Shown here: positions 6,533 through 17,338 of the stretch, one piece after another | Numbering within the stretch: position 1 is the first letter of the stretch | Layout of the letters: each line of letters starts with the position of its first letter | From: Thermoleophilia bacterium | Lineage (GTDB): Bacteria > Actinomycetota > Thermoleophilia > Gaiellales > Gaiellaceae | Length of the DNA: 28,813 bases | Assembly (NCBI GenBank): GCA_013362295.1 | Contig: JABFWJ010000482.1 | Coordinates: forward strand, 1-28,813 | Direction: 5' to 3' | Program-made: the position numbers and the translations under genes | Notes under the pieces: model-generated | Told to the model about the DNA's origin: nothing | The model's database searches: none | Seen by the model: only the letters and a program-made list of their open reading frames with translations

Positions 6533-7817
6533 CACTCCGCCGCGACGTCGCCGTGCTCGAGCCGGACTTGCGGCGCAAGCAATGCCTGCGCTGCGGCAAC
6601 GAGTTCGGCTGTGCGCAAGGGGAGCCGGGCTGCTGGTGCGAGTCGATCGTCCTCAGCCGCGAGACGCTCGCCGAGCTGCGCACGCTAGCCGATGACTGTC
6701 TCTGCCCGGCGTGCCTGTCCGGCTTCGCCGAACGCGGGAACGGAGGACGAACCGGCAGCACGTGGGCGAAGGCGATCCCGCACGCCGCGGTTCGCGCGCG
6801 CGGTGTGCCGCCGGTCTGGGGTGTGTGCGCGCTCGTCTTCCTCACCGGCTCACTGCTGCTCGCGTTGGGGACGGGCCCGGTCGCGATCGGGCCGGCGGCG
6901 ATCGCCCGGTCGGCGCTGACGCATCTGCCCTGGGTCCGTGTGCACCGTCTCGGCGCGCTCGAGGACGCGATCCTGTGGCAGGTGCGGGCGCCGCGGGTCG
7001 TGCTGGCCGCGCTCGTCGGCGGCATGCTCGCGATCGCCGGCTCCGCGTACCAGGGGGTGTTCCGCAATCCGCTCGCCGATCCGTATCTCCTGGGCGTCGC
7101 GGCGGGTGCGGGCCTCGGCGCGACGATCGCGATCGCGTACGCTCCGCCGGGCAGCCGCGCCGGCGAGCTGCTGCCGCTGTCGGCCTTCGTGGGCGCGATC
7201 CTCGGCGTCGGCGGCGCGTATCTGCTCGGCCGCTCGGTCGGCGCGGCTCGCACGAGCAGCACGTTGATCCTGGCCGGTGTCACGGTCGCAGCGTTCATGA
7301 CCGCGGCGCAGACGTTCGTCCAACAGCAGCACGCGCAAACGCTGATGTCCGTCTACTCGTGGCTCCTGGGTGGGTTCGGCAGCGCCGACTGGCACGACGT
7401 CGCGCTCGTGTTCCCCTACATCGCCGTCAGCACGGCGGTGCTCCTGCTGCACCAGCGCGTCCTCGACGTCCTCAGCCTCGGCGACGAGGAGGCCGGCAGC
7501 CTCGGCATCGACATCCGGCGCGTGCGCTTGTTGATCGTGCTCGCGGCCACCGTCGGCACCGCTGCGGCCGTGTCGGTCAGCGGGCTGATCGGATTCGTCG
7601 GGATCATCGTCCCGCACACGATCCGGCTGCTCGTCTCGACCAGCTACCGCGCGGTCGTGCCCCTCTCGCTGCTCGCCGGAGCAGGTTTCCTCGTGCTGGC
7701 CGACGTGATCGCGCGGACCGCGCTCGCGCCGGCCGAGCTTCCGATCGGGGTCGTGACCGCATTCTTCGGCGCTCCCTTCTTCGCGCTCGTTCTGCGCTCG
7801 ACGAGGACGGTGCCGGG

Positions 7818-7821
<4 letters not shown>
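6529..7821 (+). CDS. btuC: BtuC-type permease with N-terminal Cys-rich CWC-like domain
   Basis: A 430-residue fusion. Residues 1-66 form a small Cys-rich domain with eight cysteines: C19, C22, C28, C35, C37, C57, C59 and C62. The spacing CxxC, FxC, CWC and CxCxxCL matches the 'cysteine-rich CWC' family (PF14375), usually a free-standing small protein of unknown role. A linker follows at 67-90. Residues 95-428 are a FecCD/BtuC permease with several membrane helices, including RAPRVVLAALVGGMLAIAG, the cytoplasmic coupling segment around LGDEEAGSLGID, and GLIGFVGIIVPH. No stop codon or frame change separates the two parts. ATG 6529 overlaps the btuF stop. Internal GTG starts near 6808 could in principle make a permease alone. 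The domain should be cytoplasmic and could bind zinc, cobalt or an iron-sulfur cluster; this is inference. Confidence 0.88.
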
Positions 7822-10005
<2,184 letters not shown>

Positions 10006-10009
<4 letters not shown>

Positions 10010-10545
10010 GCGACGGAGGCAGAGCCCGCCCGCGCTCGCTCGTGCTCGTCAACACCGGCGACGGGAAAGGCAAGTCGACGGCCGCCTTCGGCGTCGTCAT
10101 GCGCGCACGCGCGCGCGACTGGCGCGTGTGCGTGATCCAGTTCATCAAGTCCGACAAGTGGAAGGTCGGCGAGGAGAAGATCGCACGGGAGCTGGGCGTC
10201 GACTGGCTCAAAGGCGGCGACGGCTTCACCTGGGAGTCGACCGATCTCGACCGGAGCGAAGGCCGCGCGGCCGCCGCCTGGCGGCTCGCGGCGGCCGCGA
10301 TCGCCGGCGGCGAGTACCAGCTGGTCGTCCTCGACGAGATCACCTATCCGATGAACTGGGGCTGGATCGACGGCCGGACGGTCGTCGACGCCATCCGCAC
10401 CCGTCCGCCGCAGGTGAACATCGTCGCCACCGGCCGCGCTGCGCCCAACGCGTTGATCGAGGTCGCAGACACCGTCACCGAGATGGTCAAGATCCGGCAC
10501 GCCTACGACCGCGGCATTCGCGCTCGCCGCGGGATCGATTTCTAA
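10006..10545 (+). CDS. cobO/btuR: Cob(I)yrinic acid a,c-diamide adenosyltransferase
   Basis: A 179-residue CobA/CobO/BtuR-type adenosyltransferase. It transfers the 5'-deoxyadenosyl group from ATP to the reduced cobalt of a corrinoid. The unusual P-loop NTGDGKGKST is at 16-25, followed by AAFGVVMRARARDWRV. The sequences IQFIKSDKWKVGEE, GDGFTWES, LVVLDEITYPMNWGWI and GRAAPNALIEVADTVTEM are all family hallmarks; the last holds the region that closes over the corrin. The length is normal. ATG 10006 overlaps the cobQ stop, and its TAA shares one base with the next ATG (TAATG). In this unit it both salvages imported corrinoids and feeds CobQ, which needs the adenosylated substrate. Confidence 0.96.
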
Positions 10546-11084
10546 TGCCGCTCGTTCTGCTAGTCGGCGGCGCACGCAGCGGCAAGTCCGGGCTCGCGCT
10601 CCGGCTGGCGCGCGGGCAGCCGGCGCCGGTCGTCTTCATCGCGACGGCCGAAGCGGGCGACGGCGAGATGGCCGCCCGCATCGAGGAGCACCGGCGCGAG
10701 CGGCCTCTGTCCTGGCGGACGATCGAAGAGCCGCTGCGACTGCACGGCACCCTCGAGGCGATTGACGAGGAGAGCTGCGTCGTCATCGACTGCCTGACGC
10801 TCTGGACGGCGAACGCGCTCGAACGGCTCGGCGGCGCGCGCGCCGAACAGCAGGCGAAAGCGGCTGTTGCGATCGCCGCAGGCCGCCCGGGGCTGACGAT
10901 TGCCGTCACCAACGAAGTCGGGCTCGGGCTCGTCCCCGACAACCCACTCGGCCGCGGCTATCGCGACCTGCTCGGCCGCGTCAACATCATCTGGGCGGAC
11001 GCAGCCGACCGCGCCTACCTGCTCGTCGCCGGGCGCCCACTCGAGCTCACGGCGATCGCTGCGGCGAGCGAGTTGCTGACGTGA
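10545..11084 (+). CDS. cobU/cobP: Adenosylcobinamide kinase / phosphate guanylyltransferase
   Basis: A bifunctional 179-residue enzyme that phosphorylates adenosylcobinamide and then attaches GMP to give adenosylcobinamide-GDP. The P-loop GGARSGKS lies at 8-15. EEHRRERP (47-54) contains H49, equivalent to the histidine that carries GMP in the family. NEVGLGLVPDNPLGRGYRDLLG near the end is the other signature, interrupted here only for length. It is full length and has all key motifs. Its ATG shares a base with the cobO stop, and its TGA overlaps the cobS GTG by 4 nt. It prepares the upper half of the molecule for joining by CobS. By family knowledge it also allows salvage of imported cobinamide, which fits the transporter genes upstream. 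Confidence 0.96.
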   Translation: MPLVLLVGGARSGKSGLALRLARGQPAPVVFIATAEAGDGEMAARIEEHRRERPLSWRTIEEPLRLHGTLEAIDEESCVVIDCLTLWTANALERLGGARAEQQAKAAVAIAAGRPGLTIAVTNEVGLGLVPDNPLGRGYRDLLGRVNIIWADAADRAYLLVAGRPLELTAIAAASELLT

Positions 11085-11875
11085 TCGGCGTCGCTGCCCA
11101 CGGCGCCCCGGCGAGGGCTCGCAGAGAGCTGCGCGCCGCCGCCGCGGCCGTCTGCTTCCTGACCCGGCTACCGCTCGGCCGCGCGCTGACCGTGGATGGC
11201 GACGACCTCGCTCGGGCCGGCAGCGCGTTCCCGCTCGTCGGAACCGCTGTGGGGGCGTCGATCGGCGCAGTTGCGCTTCTGCTCGTGCACCCGCTCGGCG
11301 CGTGGCTCGCGGCCGTGCTCGCGCTCGCGGCGGGGACGCTGCTGACAGGCGCGCTCCATCTCGACGGGCTCGCCGACAGCGCAGATGCGCTGAGTGCGCG
11401 CTCGCGTGAGCGAGCACTCGAGCTCATGCGCGATCACGCAATCGGCTCGTACGGCGGCGCCGCACTCGTACTCGACCTGCTCCTCAAGGCAGGGGCCCTG
11501 ACTGCACTCGCCGCAAAGGGCGACGTGCTGCGCGTCGCCGTCGTGGCAGGTGCGCTCTCCCGTGCGGCACCGGTGCTGCTCGCCGCGGCTCTGCCCTACG
11601 CGCGGACCGACGCGGGGCTCGGCACGTCGCTCACACAGGGAGGACGTGGACGCGCCGCCGTCGCAGTCGTACTCGCTGCCGGGATCGCGGTCGCCGTGGC
11701 AGGCGCCGGCGACGGCGCGGTCAGCGCCGCCGCTGCCGCAGCGGTCACCGCGCTGGTCGGTCTCGGCTGCCGGCGCCGGTTCAGGGGAGTGACCGGGGAC
11801 ACGCTCGGTGCGACCGTCGAACTGAGCGAGATCGCCGTTCTCCTGACGGCGGTCGGGATGCTGGGAGCGCGATGA
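11081..11875 (+). CDS. cobS/cobV: Adenosylcobinamide-GDP ribazoletransferase
   Basis: A 264-residue membrane protein that joins adenosylcobinamide-GDP to alpha-ribazole (or its phosphate), the last assembly step. The family signatures are present: FLTRLPLG near the start, GALHLDGLADSADAL in the first third and GDTLGATVELSE near the C-terminus. The acidic residues in these motifs probably bind magnesium. About six hydrophobic stretches, most strikingly alanine-rich ones at about 195-225, mark membrane helices. It starts with GTG 11081, overlapping the cobU stop, and ends overlapping the phosphatase start. The first ~15 residues are not conserved in the family and may be a slightly long N-terminus; no better internal start is evident. 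Confidence 0.94.
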   Translation: MIGVAAHGAPARARRELRAAAAAVCFLTRLPLGRALTVDGDDLARAGSAFPLVGTAVGASIGAVALLLVHPLGAWLAAVLALAAGTLLTGALHLDGLADSADALSARSRERALELMRDHAIGSYGGAALVLDLLLKAGALTALAAKGDVLRVAVVAGALSRAAPVLLAAALPYARTDAGLGTSLTQGGRGRAAVAVVLAAGIAVAVAGAGDGAVSAAAAAAVTALVGLGCRRRFRGVTGDTLGATVELSEIAVLLTAVGMLGAR

Positions 11876-12549
11876 CCGAGATCACGCGGCTCCTGCTGAT
11901 CCGCCACGCGCAGCCCGACGAGCAGGCGCGCGGCCGCTGTTACGGCAGGCTCGACGTCGGCCTCTCCGCGCGCGGGCAGCGGCGCGCGCAGCTGATCGCG
12001 CGAACGCTCGAGCGGATCCCGCTCGCCGCTGTCTACTCCAGCCCGTCGGCGCGCGCGCTGGAGACCGCGACGCCGCTTGCCGCCGCGCATCGCCTCGGCC
12101 CGCACGTCGACGACGCACTCCGCGAGATCGACTTCGGCGAGCTCGAAGGGCGAAGCTACGACGAGATCCGGGCCGCGCGCCCCGACCTCTACCGGTCATG
12201 GATGCAGACGCCGACGCGCGTCCGGTTCCCAGGCGGGGAGAGCTACCTGCAGCTGCGCGCGCGTGCAGTCGAGGCGATGGATGCGATCCGGACCCGTCAT
12301 CAAGGCTCACTCGCGGCGATCGTCAGTCACGGGGGCGTCCTGCGCGCGATGCTCGCCGACTGCCTGCGCATGCCCGGCGAAGCCGTCTTCCGGCTCGACC
12401 AGAGCTACGGCGCGCTCAGCATCATCGACTGGCTCGACGACACGCCGCTCGTCCGGCTCGTCAACGCGCAGCCGACGATGGTCGCCGCCCGACGCCGCGG
12501 CTTCCTGCCCGCCGTTCGCTTCGACGCCGGAGTGGAGGTCGAGGCGTGA
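11872..12549 (+). CDS. cobC: Alpha-ribazole phosphatase-like histidine phosphatase
   Basis: A 225-residue member of the histidine phosphatase superfamily. The phosphohistidine motif RHAQP is at 11-15, SSPSARALETA at 57-67, the catalytic acid region EIDFGELEG at 85-93 and the second histidine in SHGG (H153). It should remove the 5'-phosphate from alpha-ribazole phosphate or adenosylcobalamin phosphate. The same fold also serves phosphoglycerate mutases and other phosphatases, so the substrate is assigned by position: cobS lies before it and bluB-cobT after it, both with 4-nt overlaps. Note that the CobC name also belongs to an unrelated decarboxylase in other organisms. The C-terminal ~30 residues extend past the core fold. 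Confidence 0.85.
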   Translation: MTEITRLLLIRHAQPDEQARGRCYGRLDVGLSARGQRRAQLIARTLERIPLAAVYSSPSARALETATPLAAAHRLGPHVDDALREIDFGELEGRSYDEIRAARPDLYRSWMQTPTRVRFPGGESYLQLRARAVEAMDAIRTRHQGSLAAIVSHGGVLRAMLADCLRMPGEAVFRLDQSYGALSIIDWLDDTPLVRLVNAQPTMVAARRRGFLPAVRFDAGVEVEA

Positions 12550-14390
12550 GCCTCGGCGAACGCTTCGAGCGGCCGCGGCTGCCGCCGGGCTTCGACGACT
12601 CGCGCGCGCACCGGCGGCGCGACGATCCGGCGGGGTGGCGCTTCGACGAAGCCGAGCGCGCCGGCGTCTGGCGGGCGATCGCCGAGCGGCGCGACATCCG
12701 CCGCTTCCGCACCGACGCGCTCCCCGACGAGCTCGTCGGCCGGCTGCTCGAAGCCGCCCACCGCGCCCCGTCCGTCGGGCTGATGCAGCCCTGGCGCTTC
12801 GTCGTCGTTCGGGACGACCAGGCTAAGACGGCAATGCAGGCGCTCGCTCACCGCGAGCGGCTCGTCCAGGCGGACCACTTCGACGAGCGCGCGCTTCAGT
12901 TCCTCGATCTGAAGATCGAAGGCATCCGCGAAGCCCCCGTCGGCATCTGCGTCTGCTGCGACCGCGGCCACGACCACGACGAGGTGCTCGGCCGGCACAC
13001 GATCCGCGACACCGACCTCTACAGCACGTGCCTCGCAATCGAGAACCTCTGGCTCGCCGCCCGCGCCGAAGGCATCGGCGTCGGCTGGGTCTCCTTCTAC
13101 CGCGAACGCGACCTGCAGGCGCTCCTGGGCCTGCCCGACCGAGTGCTGCCCGTCGCCTGGCTCTGTCTCGGCTACCCCGACGAGCGTCCGACGCGGCCGG
13201 GCCTCGAGGCCGCGGGTTGGCTGCAGCGCCGTCCGCTCGAAGAGCTCGTACATCGAGAACGGTGGCGCGATGAGGTGCCCGCGGCGCACGGTGAGCTAGC
13301 GACAGCGCGCGACGGTCCGCAAGCGACCCGGTTGCCGGAGTGGGCGCGCAGGCTCACGGCAGCCGTGCGACCGGGCGACCCGGCCGCCGCGGTCCGGATC
13401 CGCGACGCCTCGGACGAGCTTGTCAAGCCGGCGGGCAGCCTCGGCGCGCTCGAGACGCTGCTCGAACGCTGGGCGACCGCCACCGGCGCGCCGCCGCCGA
13501 CCGACCCGCGCAGCGCCATCCTCGTCTTCGCCGCCGACCACGGCGTCAGCCGGCACCAGATCAGCCTGTATCCCGCCCGGGTCGGCGCGCAGGTCGCCGC
13601 CGCGGCGGCCCGGCGCGAGACGGCGATCGGCGTCCTCGCCGACGCGCACGATGCAGAGCTCGTCGTCGCCGACGTCGGCCTCGCCGGCCCGCGCATCGCC
13701 GGGCTCACGGACCGCCGCGTCGCCGACGGGAGCGCCGACTTTAGCCTCGGGCCCGCACTGACCGAGAAGCAGCTACGAGCCGCGGTCGAAGCCGGCCACG
13801 AAGTCGCGAGCGTACTCGTGGCACGCTGCGACGTTCTCGTGCTCGGCGAGATCGGCATCGGCAACACGACCGTCGCGGCCGCACTTCTCGCTGCGCTCAC
13901 GGGCCTCCCACCCGACGTGGTCTGCGGCCGCGGAACCGGGCTCGATGCGCAAGGGCTTGCGCGGAAGCGGGCGACGGTCGCCGCCGCACTCGCCGCGAAC
14001 GCACCCGACCCCCGCAACCCGCTCGAATGCCTCCGTCGCGTGGGCGGCCTCGAGCTCGCCGCTCTCGTCGGCGCGCTCCTCGCGGCCGCCTCCCACAAGC
14101 GTCCGGTCGTGCTCGACGGATTCGCCGTCGGCGTGGCCGCGCTCACCGCCTGCCGGCTCCAACCGGCGCTGCGCGACTACCTCGTCGCCGGACATCGATC
14201 GGCCGAGCCGGCGCATCACCACGTGCTCACGGAGCTCGGTCTCGAACCGCTCCTCGACCTCCGCCTCCGCCTCGGCGAGGCAAGCGGCGCCGCCCTTGCG
14301 CTTCCCCTGATCTCGCTCGCCGCCAGACTCCACCACGAGATGCGGCGGTTCGACGAAGCCGGCGTCGATCGAGGACGGCGGTCGTCGTAG
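12546..14390 (+). CDS. bluB-cobT: BluB-CobT fusion: DMB synthase / NaMN:DMB phosphoribosyltransferase
   Basis: A 614-residue two-enzyme protein. Residues about 35-235 are BluB, the flavin-destroying 5,6-dimethylbenzimidazole synthase (AIAERRDIRRFRTDALP, then AHRAPSVGLMQPWRF). A linker with no clear fold spans about 240-265. Residues about 265-605 are CobT, which makes alpha-ribazole phosphate from nicotinate mononucleotide and DMB. CobT landmarks are ELVKPAGSLG (291-300), FAADHGVS (328-335), GEIGIGNTT (434-442), HRSAEPAHHHVL and the catalytic Glu E578 in RLGEASGAAL. After HGVS the sequence reads RHQISLYP, where many CobTs read aee-VSAYP-like. GTG 12546 overlaps the phosphatase stop. The fusion would pass DMB straight from one active site to the next. 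Such fusions are, to my knowledge, already known in some actinobacteria. Confidence 0.94.
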   Translation: MSLGERFERPRLPPGFDDSRAHRRRDDPAGWRFDEAERAGVWRAIAERRDIRRFRTDALPDELVGRLLEAAHRAPSVGLMQPWRFVVVRDDQAKTAMQALAHRERLVQADHFDERALQFLDLKIEGIREAPVGICVCCDRGHDHDEVLGRHTIRDTDLYSTCLAIENLWLAARAEGIGVGWVSFYRERDLQALLGLPDRVLPVAWLCLGYPDERPTRPGLEAAGWLQRRPLEELVHRERWRDEVPAAHGELATARDGPQATRLPEWARRLTAAVRPGDPAAAVRIRDASDELVKPAGSLGALETLLERWATATGAPPPTDPRSAILVFAADHGVSRHQISLYPARVGAQVAAAAARRETAIGVLADAHDAELVVADVGLAGPRIAGLTDRRVADGSADFSLGPALTEKQLRAAVEAGHEVASVLVARCDVLVLGEIGIGNTTVAAALLAALTGLPPDVVCGRGTGLDAQGLARKRATVAAALAANAPDPRNPLECLRRVGGLELAALVGALLAAASHKRPVVLDGFAVGVAALTACRLQPALRDYLVAGHRSAEPAHHHVLTELGLEPLLDLRLRLGEASGAALALPLISLAARLHHEMRRFDEAGVDRGRRSS

Positions 14391-14391
14391 G

Positions 14392-14425
14392 GGAGGGCCG
14401 GCACCGCGCGCGGTGCCGGCCCTCC
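14392..14425. terminator. Strong hairpin between convergent units
   Basis: GGAGGGCCGGCACCG (14392-14406) and CGGTGCCGGCCCTCC (14411-14425) form a perfect 15-bp stem with a four-base CGCG loop. It starts 2 nt after the bluB-cobT stop and ends 14 nt before the stop of the convergent LVIVD gene, so it can serve both strands. There is no T run on either side, as is common for high-GC actinobacterial terminators. Confidence 0.8.
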
Positions 14426-14438
14426 GGGGTTGCGGGTC

Positions 14439-16028
14439 TCAGGGGCCTGCGCTCTTCGCGAGGCGCTGTGCGTCGCCGAGATCCGAGTTTCCTTCCAGGA
14501 AGGAGACGGCGGCGACTTCGTCTGCGTGGGGCCCGGTGTAGCGAAGCACGTAGAGCCCGTTGCGGACGTCGACGGCATAGACCAGACCGTCACGGATGAT
14601 CGGGAAGCTCCACATGACGACCTTGTTCGGCCCGCGCGAGAGCGCCGGGTCCTCGTTCGCCACGGCCGGAAGAGGCGTGGGCGAGAACCAGCCGGCCTGG
14701 ACGGGCGCCGCCGGGTCGGAGACGTCGATCGCCTGCTCGCCCCCCGAGTGCCAGGAGTCGAAGATCAGGTCTCGCAGCACCGTCGGATTGTGCGACGAGT
14801 AGGAGGTGAACTCGTTCTCGCCCGGCGCCGGCGTGTACGCGGTCGTGTTCTGAAGGAGCTTGTACTCGCCGACGATGTGCGGCCGGCCCGGCTGTGCGAT
14901 GTTCCAGAGACGCGCCCATCCCCACGGCCAACCGAACGACGGCGTCGTGAAGGTGCCGTACACCTCGTCGATCGTGAGCGCGAACGGCCGCCCCGGCAGC
15001 GGGACCGCCGAGTGGCTCTCGGCGCAGCCGGCCGGCGTGTGGCCGTCGCAATGCGGCCCCGTCCCCCAGGTCGGGAAGGGCACCGGCGTCAACAGCTTGT
15101 CGTTCAGGTTCTCGACGGTTCCCGCAGGCACCTGGCCGCTCGCCACCTCGCTCGTGTCGAGGACGCCGAAGCCCCCACGCAGGTAGGCGAGGTACGTGCG
15201 CGTGCCGTCGGCGGACGGTGTCATCGAATGCAGCGCAAGGTCGAAGTCGTAGGCGGCGGGATCCGCCGCTCCCGGGAAGAACTGATTCCAGTTCCCCTCG
15301 GCGACCTCGCGCACGGAGCCGCCGGAGGGCACGGCGCTGATGTCGACGATCATCAGGTTCGGCCGCGCCGGGTTCACAGACGAGGTCGGCAGAGAAAGCC
15401 AGAGCAGCGCCCGATCCGGGTTCTTCGGATCGACCCAGAGGAACATCTCGTGCGGCTTCACCTTCTGTCCGGCGACCGAGGTCGGCACGTAGCTCGAGAT
15501 GAAGGCGGGATGCAGCGGGTCGGTCAGGTCGAAGAACTTGATGTCGAACGGGAAGGTCGTGTCGTTCCCCGGCGGGCACGCGTGGATGACCGAGCTGCAG
15601 CGGAAGGTCATCACCATCAGCAGCTTCTTCTGCGGCCAGACGCGCAGCTCGCGCGTGGTAATCCCGACCTGGCCCGCGTGCGGTGGCCCGATCTCACCGA
15701 CGACGGTCGGGTTCGCAGGGTCGGCGACGTCGACGATCACGATGCCCGGATGCGGATGCGGGCAGGGCGTGACGCCGCGGCGCGGGTCGCCGATCCCGCA
15801 CGTATCCGAGCCGTCGGAGCGGTTCCCGACGTAGATGTAGTGGTCGAAGCTCGCGATCGCGGCGTTCATGCCGCGAGCGAAGAGCGAATTGCTGCCGACG
15901 AGCTCGAAGTTGGCCGACGTCCCGGGCGTGCCGCCGCCCGGGGCGACGGCGACGTCTCCGAGCACGACCGCCGGCAGCGGGAGCGCAACGGCAAGCGCTG
16001 CGAGCAGAACGAACAAGCGGCGTTTCAT
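14439..16028 (-). CDS. Secreted LVIVD-repeat (beta-propeller) protein
   Basis: A 529-residue exported protein. Residues 1-24 are a signal peptide (MKRRLFVLLAALAVALPLP then VVLG). The mature part carries the LVIVD repeat pattern of a beta-propeller: GIVIVDVADPANPTVVGEI, IKFFDLTDPLHPAFISSY, LMIVDISAVPSG, ARLWNIAQPGRPHIVGEY and QAIDVSDPAAPVQAGWF, each a strand followed by 'D-P-x-x-P'. Cysteine pairs (for example C-GIGDPRRGVTP-C and CDGHTPAGC) would make disulfides outside the cell. GGGGG lies just before ATG 16028. No catalytic motif is visible; the family is generally of unknown function. It is convergent with the B12 unit and divergent from the permease gene. A role at the cell surface is all that can be said. 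Confidence 0.85.
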   Translation of the reverse strand: MKRRLFVLLAALAVALPLPAVVLGDVAVAPGGGTPGTSANFELVGSNSLFARGMNAAIASFDHYIYVGNRSDGSDTCGIGDPRRGVTPCPHPHPGIVIVDVADPANPTVVGEIGPPHAGQVGITTRELRVWPQKKLLMVMTFRCSSVIHACPPGNDTTFPFDIKFFDLTDPLHPAFISSYVPTSVAGQKVKPHEMFLWVDPKNPDRALLWLSLPTSSVNPARPNLMIVDISAVPSGGSVREVAEGNWNQFFPGAADPAAYDFDLALHSMTPSADGTRTYLAYLRGGFGVLDTSEVASGQVPAGTVENLNDKLLTPVPFPTWGTGPHCDGHTPAGCAESHSAVPLPGRPFALTIDEVYGTFTTPSFGWPWGWARLWNIAQPGRPHIVGEYKLLQNTTAYTPAPGENEFTSYSSHNPTVLRDLIFDSWHSGGEQAIDVSDPAAPVQAGWFSPTPLPAVANEDPALSRGPNKVVMWSFPIIRDGLVYAVDVRNGLYVLRYTGPHADEVAAVSFLEGNSDLGDAQRLAKSAGP

Positions 16029-16135
16029 AGGATCCCCCTTTGTGCCGCGCGACTTGTCGCCGGAAGGCTAGTAAGTGAGCCGGTGCCGATGCGGCGCATG
16101 ACTGCGGGGTGCACACACGACGGAGGGAGCGGGCT

Positions 16136-17326
16136 GTGACCCTGGTCGCGGTCGCGATCGGACACGAGCTGTGGCGGGCGCTCAGCTTCGCCTTCGGCAT
16201 GACGTGGGAGGTGCTGTGGGCGTTGATCCTCGGCTTCGCCCTGTCGGCGGCCGTCCAGGCAATCGTGTCGAAGAGCGAGCTGCGCCGCCTGATGCCCGAC
16301 GACTCGCCGAAGACGCTCGCGGTGGCGTCCGCCCTCGGCGCGGCTTCGTCGTCGTGTTCGTACGCGTCGGTCGCGCTTGCGCGGTCGCTGTTTCGGAAGG
16401 GCGCGAACTTCACGGCGGCGATGGCGTTCCAGTTCGCGTCCACCAATCTCGTGCTCGAGCTGGGGATCATCATGGCGGTCCTGCTCGGCTGGCAGTTCGT
16501 GCTGGGCGAGTTCGTCGGCGGACCGCTGATGATCGTCTTGCTGGCGCTGCTCTTCCGGCTCTTCCTCAGCGGGGAGCTCGAGGAGGAGGCGAGGGCGGAG
16601 GCCGACCAGGGTCGGCTCGGCTCGATGGAGGGCCATGCCGAGATGGATATGTCCGTCCGGCGTGAGGACCGGTCGCTCTGGAGCCGGCTGCGCTCGCCGG
16701 AGGGCTTCACCGCGATCGCCAACTACTTCGTGATGGACTGGGCGGCCGTCGCGCGCGACGTCTTCGGCGGACTGCTGATCGCAGGCGCGCTTGCCGCGTG
16801 GGTCCCGAGCTCGTTCTGGCAGCGCTTCTTCCTCGAGCACCACGCAGGCCTCGCGAAGCTCTGGGGGCCGATCGTCGGTCCGGCGGTCGCGATCGTCAGC
16901 TTCGTCTGCTCGATCGGCAACGTCCCGCTCGCAGCCGTGCTGTGGAACGGCGGCATCAGCTTCGGCGGTGTGCTCGCCTTCATCTTCGCCGACCTGATCA
17001 TCCTCCCGATCCTCGACATCTACCGTCGCTACTACGGCTGGAAGATGGCCGGCTTCCTGCTCGCCACGTTCTACGTGACGATGGTCGCCGCCGGCCTCGC
17101 AGTCGAATTGCTCTTCGAAGGCCTGGGGATCGAGCCGCACACGCGCAACGCGAAGGTCGAGATGGCCTCGGTGAGCTGGAACTACACGACGTTCCTCAAC
17201 ATCGTGTTCCTGCTCGTCGCGGCGGCGCTGCTGTGGCGGTACTTCCGACGCGGCGGCGGCTGGGCGATGCTGAAGCTCATGAACACGCCGCCGGACAAGG
17301 CGGGCCACGCACACCACGCGCACTGA
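16136..17326 (+). CDS. ArsP/YraQ-type permease
   Basis: A 396-residue membrane protein of the PF03773 permease family, which includes ArsP organoarsenical exporters and the uncharacterised YraQ group. About eight hydrophobic segments are visible. The family core is ALGAASSSCSYASVALAR plus GANFTAAMAFQFASTNLVLE near residues 65-115, and it recurs in the second half as VSFVCSIGNVPLAAVLWNGG. A charged cytoplasmic loop lies between them (about 150-195). The tail HAHHAH may bind metal. GTG 16136 is chosen because GGAGGG stands 8 nt before it; another GTG 27 bases upstream lacks one. The substrate is unknown: the lone cysteine in SSSCSY is suggestive of a metalloid or metal, but no ars genes are nearby. 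It ends 12 nt from the convergent DUF5996 gene. Confidence 0.85.
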   Translation: MTLVAVAIGHELWRALSFAFGMTWEVLWALILGFALSAAVQAIVSKSELRRLMPDDSPKTLAVASALGAASSSCSYASVALARSLFRKGANFTAAMAFQFASTNLVLELGIIMAVLLGWQFVLGEFVGGPLMIVLLALLFRLFLSGELEEEARAEADQGRLGSMEGHAEMDMSVRREDRSLWSRLRSPEGFTAIANYFVMDWAAVARDVFGGLLIAGALAAWVPSSFWQRFFLEHHAGLAKLWGPIVGPAVAIVSFVCSIGNVPLAAVLWNGGISFGGVLAFIFADLIILPILDIYRRYYGWKMAGFLLATFYVTMVAAGLAVELLFEGLGIEPHTRNAKVEMASVSWNYTTFLNIVFLLVAAALLWRYFRRGGGWAMLKLMNTPPDKAGHAHHAH

Positions 17327-17338
17327 CGGGCTTCCAGG

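Noticed and set aside
12198..12545. Extension of BluB-CobT into the phosphatase gene
   Set aside because: The extra residues are low-complexity and out of frame with the phosphatase; GTG 12546 overlaps the stop and precedes the BluB fold.
14590..15579. Large open frames inside the LVIVD gene and on its opposite strand
   Set aside because: High-GC shadow frames with Arg/Pro/Ala-rich products and no family resemblance; the true frame has a signal peptide and repeats.
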